In this document: piece after piece, positions 1 through 9,282 of the stretch
Position numbering within the stretch: position 1 is the stretch's first letter
Layout of the letters: each line of letters begins with the position of its first letter
Assembly: GCF_932526225.1 (NCBI RefSeq)
Contig: NC_064035.1
Span: 374,501 to 438,500 of the forward strand
DNA: 64,000 nt
Reading direction: 5' to 3'
From: Nematostella vectensis
Lineage: Eukaryota > Cnidaria > Anthozoa > Actiniaria > Edwardsiidae
The notes under the pieces: generated by a model
The model's input: only the letters and a program-made list of their open reading frames with translations
Databases searched by the model: none
Told to the model about the DNA's origin: nothing
Translations under genes and position numbers: made by a program

Positions 1-7
1 TTTTTTT

Positions 8-153
8 CCGAGTATACTGTTTTATTTTTCCTAATGTTACTTTTTGGAATTTACATTCGGAAAAAAAAATTATCGATTGTAACCTTTTGGAGGTTACACT
101 CGTAAAACAAATTCCCGAATGTAACCCTGAAGCTTTTCCCGAATGTAACCTCC
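8..153. repeat. Cluster of seven ~12-bp modules in mixed orientation
   Basis: Seven related words with core CCGAATGTAACC lie here. Forward copies: 8-19 (CCGAGTATACTG), 30-40 (CCTAATGTTAC), 73-84 (TCGATTGTAACC), 115-126 and 139-150 (both CCGAATGTAACC). Reverse copies: 50-60 (TTTACATTCGG) and 89-102 (reads CGAGTGTAACCTCC on the minus strand). Centres are 17-25 bp apart, about two helical turns. The two best copies share 15 identical bases (112-126 and 136-150). The segment looks like an older short-period repeat, partly inverted, inside the 546-bp unit. It may be only a decayed microsatellite-like ancestor, or a row of binding sites; the sequence cannot decide. It recurs in every monomer, and its repetition explains the repetitive look of the spurious peptides translated from it. 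Confidence 0.8.
78..98. repeat. Inverted repeat TGTAACC / GGTTACA with 7-nt loop
   Basis: Bases 78-84 (TGTAACC) and 92-98 (GGTTACA) are exact reverse complements around a 7-base loop, formed by two oppositely oriented modules of the cluster. Many monomers carry G79A (giving TATAACC), which breaks one pair. This G/A difference tends to travel with the length of the adjacent A-tract, so it is a useful class marker. A recombination or binding role is not shown. Confidence 0.7.
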
Positions 154-235
154 AGTGCGATGGTGACTTTGCTTGGGATAGTTTACGATACCAATAGTAT
201 TAAAAGTAATTTTCATTACAATTCCCTTCAGCAAT
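154..235. other. Intra-monomer spacer upstream of tRNA-like element
   Basis: A+T-rich spacer without a recognisable gene. It carries two common class-defining alleles in the array: AGTGCGATGG versus AGTCCGATGG at its left edge, and CTTGGGATAG versus CTTAGGATAG. A TATA-like stretch, TATTAAAAG at 198-206, lies about 30-38 bases before the tRNA-like start. Some Pol III genes keep a TATA element at that distance, but in DNA this A+T-rich the match could be chance. Confidence 0.5.
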
Positions 236-242
236 GCCACGT

Positions 243-255
243 TAGTCTTTCGTTG
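243..255 (+). promoter_or_regulatory. Degenerate Pol III A box
   Basis: TAGTCTTTCGTTG begins at tRNA position 8. It resembles the A-box region of tRNA genes (TGGTCTAGTGG type), but the central A, the A14/G15 region and the G18G19 pair are altered. The distance from the A-box start to the B-box start is 43 bp, as expected in a real tRNA gene. It is probably weak as a TFIIIC contact. Confidence 0.5.
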
Positions 256-285
256 CGGGCACTTGACTACTAACGCAGCGACCCG

Positions 286-296
286 GGTTCGATTCC
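286..296 (+). promoter_or_regulatory. Perfect Pol III B box (GGTTCGATTCC)
   Basis: Exact match to the B-box consensus GGTTCGANTCC, the main TFIIIC contact in tRNA genes and tRNA-derived elements. By eye it is intact in nearly every monomer; I found only three copies with the last base changed (near 43335, 45524 and 56982). With one per ~546 bp, the window holds about 114 perfect B boxes. Confidence 0.82.
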
Positions 297-307
297 CGCT
301 GATAGCC

Positions 308-333
308 TTTTTTTTTTTCTTTATTTTTTTTTT
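308..333 (+). terminator. T-rich tract directly after tRNA-like 3' end
   Basis: An 11-base T run starts at the first base after the tRNA-like element, followed by C, TTT, A and ten more T. Four or more T on the non-template strand is the standard Pol III stop, so this would end a transcript at the tRNA-like 3' end. The tract is the main source of monomer length change and exists in several architectures: T runs broken by CTTTA, by ATTTTTA, by G and CTTCA, by CTTTTTC, or nearly pure T. The termination role is inferred from placement. Confidence 0.6.
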
Positions 334-336
334 AAA

Positions 337-344
337 TATCGATA
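337..344. repeat. 8-bp palindrome TATCGATA
   Basis: Perfect inverted repeat just after the T tract, present in essentially all monomers, including the one that lost most of the T tract (near 61917). It contains a ClaI-type ATCGAT word. Confidence 0.85.
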
Positions 345-366
345 CTTAATTATACTGTTCTTGGTG

Positions 367-376
367 TGTCATGACA
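367..376. repeat. 10-bp palindrome TGTCATGACA
   Basis: Perfect 10-bp inverted repeat, 31 bp from the centre of TATCGATA. A few copies are altered: TGTAATGACA near 39599, TGTCATGATA near 52136 and TGTCATGAGA near 61950. It could be a dimeric protein site or neutral; no family assignment is made. Confidence 0.8.
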
Positions 377-440
377 TAAAAAAAAGGTATAGGGACATTT
401 TTATGTACTCTCAGCATCTTTGATGTGCTCATGCTTTGTT

Positions 441-450
441 CAGGATCCTG
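441..450. repeat. 10-bp palindrome CAGGATCCTG (register mark)
   Basis: Perfect 10-bp inverted repeat containing GGATCC, 74 bp from the centre of TGTCATGACA. It reads unchanged in 115 of 117 copies; the exceptions are GGATTC at 57669 and AAGGATCCTG at 60945. It makes this a BamHI-type satellite family. Confidence 0.9.
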
Positions 451-1636
451 TACATATTTTATGCACACAAGAACTAACTAGATTCCTTGGATAACTTGAT
501 TAAGTAGATTCTAACATAGAGCATAGCGCTCGATAGATTGATATACCTTTTTTTTCCGAGTATACTGTTTTATTTTTCCTAATGTTACTTTTTGGAATTT
601 ACATTCGGAAAAAAAATTATCGATTATAACCTTTTGGAGGTTACACTCGTAAAACAAATTCCCGAATGTAACACTGAAGCTTTTCCCGAATGTAACCTCC
701 AGTCCGATGGTGACTTTGCTTGGGATAGTTTACGATACCAATAGTATTAAAAGTAATTTTCATTACAATTCCCTTCAGCAATGCCACGTTAGTCTTTCGT
801 TGCGGGCACTTGACTACTAACGCAGCGACCCGGGTTCGATTCCCGCTGATAGCCTATTTTTTTTATTTTTATTTTTTTAAATATCGATACTTAATTATAC
901 TGTTCTTGGTGTGTCATGACATAAAAAAAAGGTATAGGGACATTTTTATGTACTCTCAGCATCTTTGATGTGCTCATGCTTTGTTCAGGATCCTGTACAT
1001 ATTTTATGCACACAAGAACTAACTAGATTCCTTGGATAACTTGATTAAGTAGATTCTAACATAGAGCATAGCGCTCGATAGATTGATATACCTTTTTTTC
1101 CGAGTATACTGTTTTATTTTTCCTAATGTTACTTTTTGGAATTTACATTTGGAAAAAAAATTATCGATTGTAACCTTTTGGAGGTTACACTCGTAAAACA
1201 AATTCCCGAATGTAACCCTGAAGCTTTTCCCGAATGTAACCTCCAGTCCGATGGTGACTTTGCTTGGGATAGTTTACGATACCAATAGTATTAAAAGTAA
1301 TTTTCATTACAATTCCATTCAGCAATGCCACGTTAGTCTTTCGTTGCGGGCACTTGACTACTAACGCAGCCACCCGGGTTCGATTCCCGCTGATAGCCTT
1401 TTTTTTTCTTTATTTTTTTTTTAAATATCGATACTTAATTATACTGTTCTTGGTGTGTCATGACATAAAAAGAAGGTATAGGGACATTTTTATGTACTCT
1501 CAGCATCTTTGATGTGCTCATGCTTTGTTCAGGATCCTGTACATATTTTATGCACACAAGAACTAACTAGATTCCTTGGATAACTTGATTAAGTAGATTC
1601 TAACATAGAGCATAGCGCTCGATAGATTGATATACC

Positions 1637-3823
1637 TTTTTTTCCGAGTATACTGTTTTATTTTTCCTAATGTTACTTTTTGGAATTTACATTCGGAAAA
1701 AAAAATTATCGATTATAACCTTTTGGAGGTTACACTCGTAAAACAAATTCCCGAATGTAACCCTGAAGCTTTTCCCGAATGTAACCTCCAGTCCGATGGT
1801 GACTTTGCTTAGGATAGTTTACGATACCAATAGTATTAAAAGTAATTTTCATTACAATCCCCTTCAGCAATGCCACGTTAGTATTTCGTTGCGGGCACTT
1901 GACTACTAACGCAGCCACCCGGGTTCGATTCCCGCTGATAGCCTATTTTTTTTCTTTATTTTTTTTTTTAAATATCGATACTTAATTATACTGTTCTTGG
2001 TGTGTCATGACATAAAAATAAGGTATAGGGACATTTTTATGTACTCTCAGCATCTTTGATGTGCTCATGCTTTGTTCAGGATCCTGTACATATTCTATGC
2101 ACACAAGAACTAACTAGATTCCTTGGATAACTTGATTAAGTAGATTCTAACATAGAGCATAGCGCTCGATAGATTGATATACTATTTTTTCCGAGTATAC
2201 TGTTTTATTTTTCCTAATGTTACTTTTTGGAATTTACATTCGGAAAAAAAAATTATCGATTGTAACCTTTTGGAGGTTACACTCGTAAAACAAATTCCCG
2301 AATGTAACCCTGAAGCTTTTCCCGAATGTAACCTCCAGTGCGATGGTGACTTTGCTTGGGATAGTTTACGATACCAATAGTATTTAAAGTAATTTTCATT
2401 ACAATTCCCTTCAGCAATGCCACGTTAGTCTTTCGTTGCGGGCACTTGACTACTAACGCAGCGACCCGGGTTCGATTCCCGCTGATAGCCTATTTTTTTT
2501 TCTTTATTTTTTTTTTAAATATCGATACTTAATTATACTGTTCTTGGTGTGTCATGACATAAAAAAAAGGTATAGGGACATTTTTATGTACTCTCAGCAT
2601 CTTTGATGTGCTCATGCTTTGTTCAGGATCCTGTACATATTTTATGCACACAAGAACTAACTAGATTCCTTGGATAACTTGATTAAGTAGATTCTAACAT
2701 AGAGCATAGCGCTCGATAGATTGATATACCTTTTTTTCCGAGTATACTGTTTTATTTTTCCTAATGTTACTTTTTGGAATTTACATTCGGAAAAAAAAAT
2801 TATCGATTATAACCTTTTGGAGGTTACACTCGTAAAACAAATTCCCGAATGTAACCCTGAAGCTTTTCCCGAATGTAACCTCCAGTCCGATGGTGACTTT
2901 GCTTAGGATAGTTTACGATACCAATAGTATTAAAAGTAATTTTCATTACAATCCCCTTCAGCAATGCCACGTTAGTATTTCGTTGCGGGCACTTGACTAC
3001 TAACGCAGCCACCCGGGTTCGATTCCCGCTGATAGCCTATTTTTTTTCTTTATTTTTTTTTTAAATATCGATACTTAATTATACTGTTCTTGGTGTGTCA
3101 TGACATAAAAATAAGGTATAGGGACATTTTTATGTACTCTCAGCATCTTTGATGTGCTCATGCTTTGTTCAGGATCCTGTACATATTCTATGCACACAAG
3201 AACTAACTAGATTCCTTGGATAACTTGATTAAGTAGATTCTAACATAGAGCATAGCGCTCGATAGATTGATATACTATTTTTTCCGAGTATACTGTTTTA
3301 TTTTTCCTAATGTTACTTTTTGGAATTTACATTCGGAAAAAAAAATTATCGATTGTAACCTTTTGGAGGTTACACTCGTAAAACAAATTCCCGAATGTAA
3401 CCCTGAAGCTTTTCCCGAATGTAACCTCCAGTGCGATGGTGACTTTGCTTGGGATAGTTTACGATACCAATAGTATTTAAAGTAATTTTCATTACAATTC
3501 CCTTCAGCAATGCCACGTTAGTCTTTCGTTGCGGGCACTTGACTACTAACGCAGCGACCCGGGTTCGATTCCCGCTGATAGCCTATTTTTTTTTCTTTAT
3601 TTTTTTTTTAAATATCGATACTTAATTATACTGTTCTTGGTGTGTCATGACATAAAAAAAAGGTATAGGGACATTTTTATGTACTCTCAGCATCTTTGAT
3701 GTGCTCATGCTTTGTTCAGGATCCTGTACATATTTTATGCACACAAGAACTAACTAGATTCCTTGGATAACTTGATTAAGTAGATTCTAACATAGAGCAT
3801 AGCGCTCGATAGATTGATATACC
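1637..3823. repeat. Dimer repeated twice (1,093-1,094 bp)
   Basis: Monomers 1637-2183 and 2731-3276 are near-identical, as are 2184-2730 and 3277-3823. The second member of each dimer has only TACTATTTTTT before CCGAG, a GTATTTAAAG allele and GTGCGATGG. The first has CTTAGGATAG and GTTAGTATTTCG. This is a local AB-AB higher-order unit. Confidence 0.85.
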
Positions 3824-4366
3824 TTTTTTTCCGAGTATACTGTTTTATTTTTCCTAATGTTACTTTTTGGAATTTACATTCGGAAAAAAAATTATCGATT
3901 ATAACCTTTTGGAGGTTACACTCGTAAAACAAATTCCCGAATGTAACCCTGAAGCTTTTCCCGAATGTAACCTCCAGTCCGATGGTGACTTTGCTTAGGA
4001 TAGTTTACGATACCAATAGTATTAAAAGTGATTTTCATTACAATTCTCTTCAGCAATGCCACGTTAGTCTTTCGTTGCGTGCACTTAACTACTAACGCAG
4101 CGACCCGGGTTCGATTCCCGCTGATAGCCTATTTTTTTTTTTTTTTTTTTTTAAATATCGATACTTAATTATACTGTTCTTGGTGTGTCATGACATAAAA
4201 AGAAGGTATAGGGACATTTTTATGTACTCTCAGCATCTTTGATGTGCTCATGCTTTGTTCAGGATCCTGTACATATTTTATGCACACAAGAACTAACTAG
4301 ATTCCTTGGATAACTTGATTAAGTAGATTCTAACATAGAGCATACCGCTCGATAGATTGATATACC
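3277..4366. repeat. Monomer pair recurring at +6,006 bp (copy 1)
   Basis: Marks 3170, 3717 and 4260 pair with 9176, 9723 and 10266 at an offset of exactly 6,006 bp. The shared order is a GTATTTAAAG monomer, then a D-arm variant monomer (GCGTGCACTTAAC), then the CCGCTCGAT allele. The other copy is at 9283-10372. Confidence 0.75.
4058..4129 (+). pseudogene. tRNA-like element, D-arm/anticodon variant class
   Basis: Representative of a second allele class with GCGTGCACTTAAC in place of GCGGGCACTTGAC. The first change replaces a D-stem G, breaking a C-G pair; the second lies in the already decayed anticodon stem. The class also carries ATTCTCTTCAG upstream and usually GTGATTTTCATT. The B box is perfect. 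Other members lie near 6238, 10066, 18732, 24187, 26370, 29645, 31290, 34556, 39475, 40560, 47106, 48196, 50376, 51463, 54186, 56920, 58556 and 61832. Pure or nearly pure T tracts are frequent in this class. Confidence 0.7.
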
Positions 4367-7300
4367 TTTTTTTCCGAGTATACTGTTTTATTTTTCCTAA
4401 TGTTACTTTTTGGAATTTACATTCGGAAAAAAAATTATCGATTGTTACCTTTTGGAGGTTACACTCGTAAAACAAATTCCCGAATGTAACCCTGAAGCTT
4501 TTCCCGAATGTATCCTCCAGTCCGATGGTGACTTTGCTTGTGATAGTTTACGATACCAATAGTATTAAAAGTAATTTTCATTACAATTCCATTCAGCAAT
4601 GCCACGTTAGTCTTTCGTTGCGGGCACTTGACTACTAACGCAGCCACCCGGGTTCGATTCCCGCTGATAGCCTTTTTTTTTCTTTATTTTTAAATATCGA
4701 TACTTAATTATACTGTTCTTGGTGTGTCATGACATAAAAAGAAGGTATAGGGACATTTTTATGTACTCTCAGCATCTTTGATGTGCTCATGCTTTGTTCA
4801 GGATCCTGTACATATTTTATGCACACAAGAACTAACTAGATTCCTTGGATAACTTGATTAAGTAGATTCTAACATAGAGCATAGCGCTCGATAGATTGAT
4901 ATACCTTTTTTTCCGAGTATACTGTTTTATTTTTCCTAATGTTACTTTTTGGAATTTACATTCGGAAAAAAAAATTATCGATTATAACCTTTTGGAGGTT
5001 ACACTCGTAAAACAAATTCCCGAATGTAACCCTGAAGCTTTTCCCGAATGTAACCTCAAGTGCGATGGTGACTTTGCTTGGGATAGTTTACGATACCAAT
5101 AGTATTAAAAGTAATTTTCATTACAATTCCCTTCAGCAATGCCACGTTAGTCTTTCGTTGCGGGCACTTGACTACTAACGCAGCGACCCGGGTTCGATTC
5201 CCGCTGATAGCCTATTTTTTTTCTTTATTTTTTTTTTTTTAAATATCGATACTTAATTATACTGTTCTTGGTGTGTCATGACATAAAAAAAAGGTAAAGG
5301 GACATTTTTATGTACTCTCAGCATCTTTGATGTGCTCATGCTTTGTTCAGGATCCTGTACATATTTTATGCACACAAGAACTAACTAGATTCCTTGGATA
5401 ACTTGATTAAGTAGATTCTAACATAGAGCATAGCGCTCGATAGATTGATATACCTTTTTTTCCGAGTATACTGTTTTATTTTTCCTAATGTTACTTTTAG
5501 GAATTTACATTCGGAAAAAAAATTATCGATTATAACCTTTTGGAGGTTACACTCGTAAAACAAATTCCCGAATGTAACCCTGAAGCTTTTCCCGAATGTA
5601 ACCTCCAGTCCGATGGTGACTTTGCTTAGGATAGTTTACGATACCAATAGTATTAAAAGTGATTTTCATTACAATTCCCTTCAGCAATGCTACGTTAGTC
5701 TTTCGTTGCGGGCACTTGACTACTAACGCAGCGATCCGGGTTCGATTCCCGCTGATAGCCTATTTTTGTTTTCTTCATTTTTTTTTTAAATATCGATACT
5801 TAATTATACTGTTCTTGGTGTGTCATGACATAAAAATAAGGTATAGGGACATTTTTATGTACTCTCAGCATCTTTGATGTGCTCATGCTTTGTTCAGGAT
5901 CCTGTACATATTTTATGCACACAAGAACTAACTAGATTCCTTGGATAACTTGATTAAGTAGATTCTAACATAGAGCATAGCGCTCGATAGATTGATATAC
6001 CTTTTTTTCCGAGTATACTGTTTTATTTTTCCTAATGTTACTTTTTGGAATTTACATTCGGAAAAAAAATTATCGATTATAACCTTTTGGAGGTTACACT
6101 CGTAAAACAAATTCCCGAATGTAACCCTGAAGCTTTTCCCGAATGTAACCTCCAGTCCGATGGTGACTTTGCTTAGGATAGTTTACGATACCAATAGTAT
6201 TAAAAGTGATTTTCATTACAATTCTCTTCAGCAATGCCACGTTAGTCTTTCGTTGCGTGCACTTAACTACTAACGCAGCGACCCGGGTTCGATTCCCGCT
6301 GATAGCCTATTTTTTTTTTTTTTTTTTTTTTAAATATCGATACTTAATTATACTGTTCTTGGTGTGTCATGACATAAAAAAAAGGTATAGGGACATTTTT
6401 ATGTACTCTCAGCATCTTTGATGTGCTCATGCTTTGTTCAGGATCCTGTACATATTTTATGCACACAAGAACTAACTAGATTCCTTGGATAACTTGATTA
6501 AGTAGATTCTAACATAGAGCATAGCGCTCGATAGATTGATATACCTTTTTTTCCGAGTATACTGTTTTATTTTTCCTAATGTTACTTTTTGGAATTTACA
6601 TTCGGAAAAAAAATTATCGATTATAACCTTTTGGAGGTTACACTCGTAAAACAAATTCCCGAATGTAACCCTGAAGCTTTTCCCGAATGTAACCTCCAGT
6701 CCGATGGTGACTTTGCTTGGGATAGTTTACGATACCAATAGTATTAAAAGTAATTTTCATTACAATTCCCTTCAGCAATGCCACGTTAGTCTTTCGTTGC
6801 GGGCACTTGACTACTAACGCAGCTACCCGGGTTCGATTCCCGCTGATAGCCTATTTTTTTTTCTTTTTTTTTTTTTTAAATATCGATACTTAATTATACT
6901 GTTCTTGGTGTGTCATGACATAAAAAGAAGGTATAGGGACATTTTTATGTACTCTCAGCATCTTTGATGTGCTCATGCTTTGTTCAGGATCCTGTACATA
7001 TTTTATGCACACAAGAACTAACTAGATTCCTTGGATAACTTGATTAAGTAGATTCTAACATAGAGCATAGCGCTCGATAGATTGATATACCTTTTTTTCC
7101 GAGTATACTGTTTTATTTTTCCTAATGTTACTTTTTGGAATTTACATTCGGAAAAAAAAATTATCGATTGTAACCTTTTGGAGGTTACACTCGTAAAACA
7201 AATTCCCGAATGTAACCCTGAAGCTTTTCCCGAATGTAACCTCCAGTGCGATGGTGACTTTGCTTGGGATAGTTTACGATACCAATAGTATTAAAAGTAA

Positions 7301-8183
7301 TTTTCATTACAATTCCCTTCAGCAATGCCACGTTAGTCTTTCGTTGCGGGCACTTGACTACTAACGCAGCGACCCGGGTTCGATTCCCGCTGATAGCCTT
7401 TTTTTTTTTCTTTATTTTTTTTTTAAATATCGATACTTAATTATACTGTTCTTGGTGTGTCATGACATAAAAAAAAGGTATAGGGACATTTTTATGTACT
7501 CTCAGCATCTTTGATGTGCTCATGCTTTGTTCAGGATCCTGTACATATTTTATGCACACAAGAACTAACTAGATTCCTTGGATAACTTGATTAAGTAGAT
7601 TCTAACATAGAGCATAGCGCTCGATAGATTGATATACCTTTTTTTTCCGAGTATACTGTTTTATTTTTCCTAATGTTACTTTTTGGAATTTACATTCGGA
7701 AAAAAAATTATCGATTATAACCTTTTGGAGGTTACACTCGTAAAACAAATTCCCGAATGTAACACTGAAGCTTTTCCCGAATGTAACCTCCAGTCCGATG
7801 GTGACTTTGCTTGGGATAGTTTACGATACCAATAGTATTAAAAGTAATTTTCATTACAATTCCCTTCAGCAATGCCACGTTAGTCTTTCGTTGCGGGCAC
7901 TTGACTACTAACGCAGCGACCCGGGTTCGATTCCCGCTGATAGCCTATTTTTTTAATTTTTATTTTTTTAAATATCGATACTTAATTATACTGTTCTTGG
8001 TGTGTCATGACATAAAAAAAAGGTATAGGGACATTTTTATGTACTCTCAGCATCTTTGATGTGCTCATGCTTTGTTCAGGATCCTGTACATATTTTATGC
8101 ACACAAGAACTAACTAGATTCCTTGGATAACTTGATTAAGTAGATTCTAACATAGAGCATAGCGCTCGATAGATTGATATACC
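4367..8183. repeat. Seven-monomer block, copy 1 of the 20,134-bp duplication
   Basis: Marks 4799, 5348, 5895, 6439, 6985, 7532 and 8077 pair with 24933, 25482, 26029, 26573, 27119, 27665 and 28210, all at offsets of 20,133-20,134 bp. The match is lost at the next mark (8629 against 28758). The shared series includes a monomer with GCTACGTTAG and a T tract broken by G and CTTCA, then a variant-class monomer, then one with AACACTGAAG. Confidence 0.87.
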
Positions 8184-8485
8184 TTTTTTTCCGAGTATAC
8201 TGTTTTATTTTTCCTAATGTTACTTTTTGGAATTTACATTCGGAAAAAAAATTATCGATTGTAACCTTTTGGAGGTTACACTCGTAAAACAAATTCCCGA
8301 ATGTAACCCTGAAGCTTTTCCCGAATGTAACCTCCAGTCCGATGGTGACTTTGCTTGGGATAGTTTACGATACCAATAGTATTAAAAGTAATTTTCATTA
8401 CAATTTCCTTCAGCAATGCCACGTTAGTCTTTCGTTGCGGGCACTTGATTACTAACGCAGCGACCCGGGTTCGATTCCCGCTGAT

Positions 8486-8521
8486 AGCCTTTTTTTTTCT
8501 TTTTTTTTTTTTTTTTTTTTT
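8486..8521 (+). repeat. Expanded T tract
   Basis: After the tRNA-like element, a short T run, one C and then more than 20 consecutive T precede AAATATCG. This makes the longest normal spacing in the window (552 bp between 8077 and 8629). It is the upper end of the length variation and prone to slippage or sequencing error. Confidence 0.75.
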
Positions 8522-9282
8522 AAATATCGATACTTAATTATACTGTTCTTGGTGTGTCATGACATAAAAAGAAGGTATAGGGACATTTTTATGTACTCTC
8601 AGCATCTTTGATGTGCTCATGCTTTGTTCAGGATCCTGTACATATTCTATGCACACAAGAACTAACTAGATTCCTTGGATAACTTGATTAAGTAGATTCT
8701 AACATAGAGCATAGCGCTCGATAGATTGATATACCTTTTTTTCCGAGTATACTGTTTTATTTTTCCTAATGTTACTTTTTGGAATTTACATTCGGAAAAA
8801 AAAATTATCGATTGTAACCTTTTGGAGGTTACACTCGTAAAACAAATTCCCGAATGTAACCCTGAAGCTTTTCCCGAATGTAACCTCCAGTGCGATGGTG
8901 ACTTTGCTTGGGATAGTTTACGATACCAATAGTATTAAAAGTAATTTTCATTACAATTCCATTCAGCAATGCCACGTTAATCTTTCGTTGCGGGCACTTG
9001 ACTACTAACGCAGCGACCCGGGTTCGATTCCCGCTGATAGCCTATTTTTTTTTCTTTATTTTTTTTTTAAATATCGATACTTAATTATACTGTTCTTGGT
9101 GTGTCATGACATAAAAATAAGGTATAGGGACATTTTTATGTACTCTCAGCATCTTTGATGTGCTCATGCTTTGTTCAGGATCCTGTACATATTCTATGCA
9201 CACAAGAACTAACTAGATTCCTTGGATAACTTGATTAAGTAGATTCTAACATAGAGCATAGCGCTCGATAGATTGATATACC

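Larger units (their letters stand above)
236..307 (+). pseudogene. Degenerate class I tRNA-like element (one per monomer)
   Basis: The segment is 72 nt, the length of a class I tRNA without CCA, and its parts fall in canonical places. The T loop TTCGATT (288-294) is closed by GGG/CCC plus a C-G pair, with the outermost pair lost. The D stem GTCT/GGGC (245-248, 257-260) still forms four pairs (two G-U) around an 8-nt loop. The anticodon loop position holds CTACTAA (267-273), giving a nominal ACT triplet. The anticodon stem keeps two of five pairs and the acceptor about three of seven (GCCACGT against TGATAGC). It is therefore a decayed tRNA rather than a working one. An alternative 5-bp closing pair, TCAGC (228-232) with GCTGA (298-302), may define a different fold. 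The ancestral isoacceptor is uncertain. The element recurs in all 117 complete monomers, always on the plus strand. Confidence 0.72.
1..547 (+). repeat. Reference monomer (first copy in the window)
   Basis: This copy is used to define internal coordinates; the phase is arbitrary because the array is circularly permutable. In order it holds a seven-copy short-module cluster (8-153), spacer (154-235), a 72-nt tRNA-like sequence (236-307), a T-rich tract (308-333), and a spacer with three palindromes (334-547). Restriction-type words recur in nearly all copies: GGATCC at 443, AAGCTT at 130, CCCGGG in the tRNA-like element and ATCGAT twice. A digest with any of these enzymes should give a ladder of about 546 bp. 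Confidence 0.95.
334..547. other. Palindrome-bearing spacer, no gene
   Basis: This 214-bp segment runs from the end of the T tract to the next monomer and contains no convincing coding or RNA gene. It holds TATCGATA, TGTCATGACA and CAGGATCCTG, and an AGCGCT word near 526. A run of A after TGTCATGACA (AAAAAAAAGG, AAAAAGAAGG or AAAAATAAGG) separates monomer classes. The segment around GATTCTAACATAGAG is the left end of the deletion found near 11425. Confidence 0.8.
1..4905. repeat. Block of nine monomers, copy 1 of the 14,674-bp duplication
   Basis: The monomer order here recurs at 14675-19582. Marks at 986, 1530, 2077, 2624, 3170 and 3717 pair with 15660, 16204, 16750, 17297, 17843 and 18390, at offsets of 14,673-14,674. 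A private allele TTTACATTTGG (instead of TTTACATTCGG) occurs near 1143 and again near 15817. Agreement weakens in the last monomer through T-tract differences and is lost after about 4900. The left end of the block lies beyond the window. Confidence 0.85.

Noticed and set aside
268-278. Intron branch point and acceptor (TACTAAC followed by GCAG)
   Set aside because: The words match a branch-site consensus, but they form the anticodon loop of the tRNA-like element and there is no exon context.
236-307. Functional tRNA-Ser (ACT) gene
   Set aside because: The nominal anticodon is ACT and the D arm and T arm fit, but the acceptor and anticodon stems do not pair, the G18G19 signature is lost, and the variable arm is short (4 nt), unlike class II serine tRNAs.
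236-333. SINE insertions
   Set aside because: A SINE would show a body and an A-rich or simple tail with target-site duplications. Here the tRNA-like part is exactly tRNA-length, ends in a T run and sits at the same place in every unit, so it is part of the satellite.
1019-1201. Recurrent 60-codon minus-strand open frame (starts FYECNLQKV), present in most monomers
   Set aside because: It starts at TTG, spans the module cluster and the monomer junction, competes with overlapping frames on both strands in the same DNA, and has no domain or upstream signal. Its repeated residues simply reflect the 12-bp modules.
1185-1373. 62-codon minus-strand frame (AALVVKCPQRKTN...)
   Set aside because: It is the antisense of the tRNA-like element and spacer, and occurs only in monomers with the CCACCCGGG allele.
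1627-1812. 61-68-codon plus-strand open frame (IYLFFRVYCF...) in many monomers
   Set aside because: Starts at TTG, opposite the minus-strand frame. Its presence depends on the length of the A-tract and the T run, and its end changes from 61 to 68 codons with one G/A allele. That is not a conserved coding pattern.
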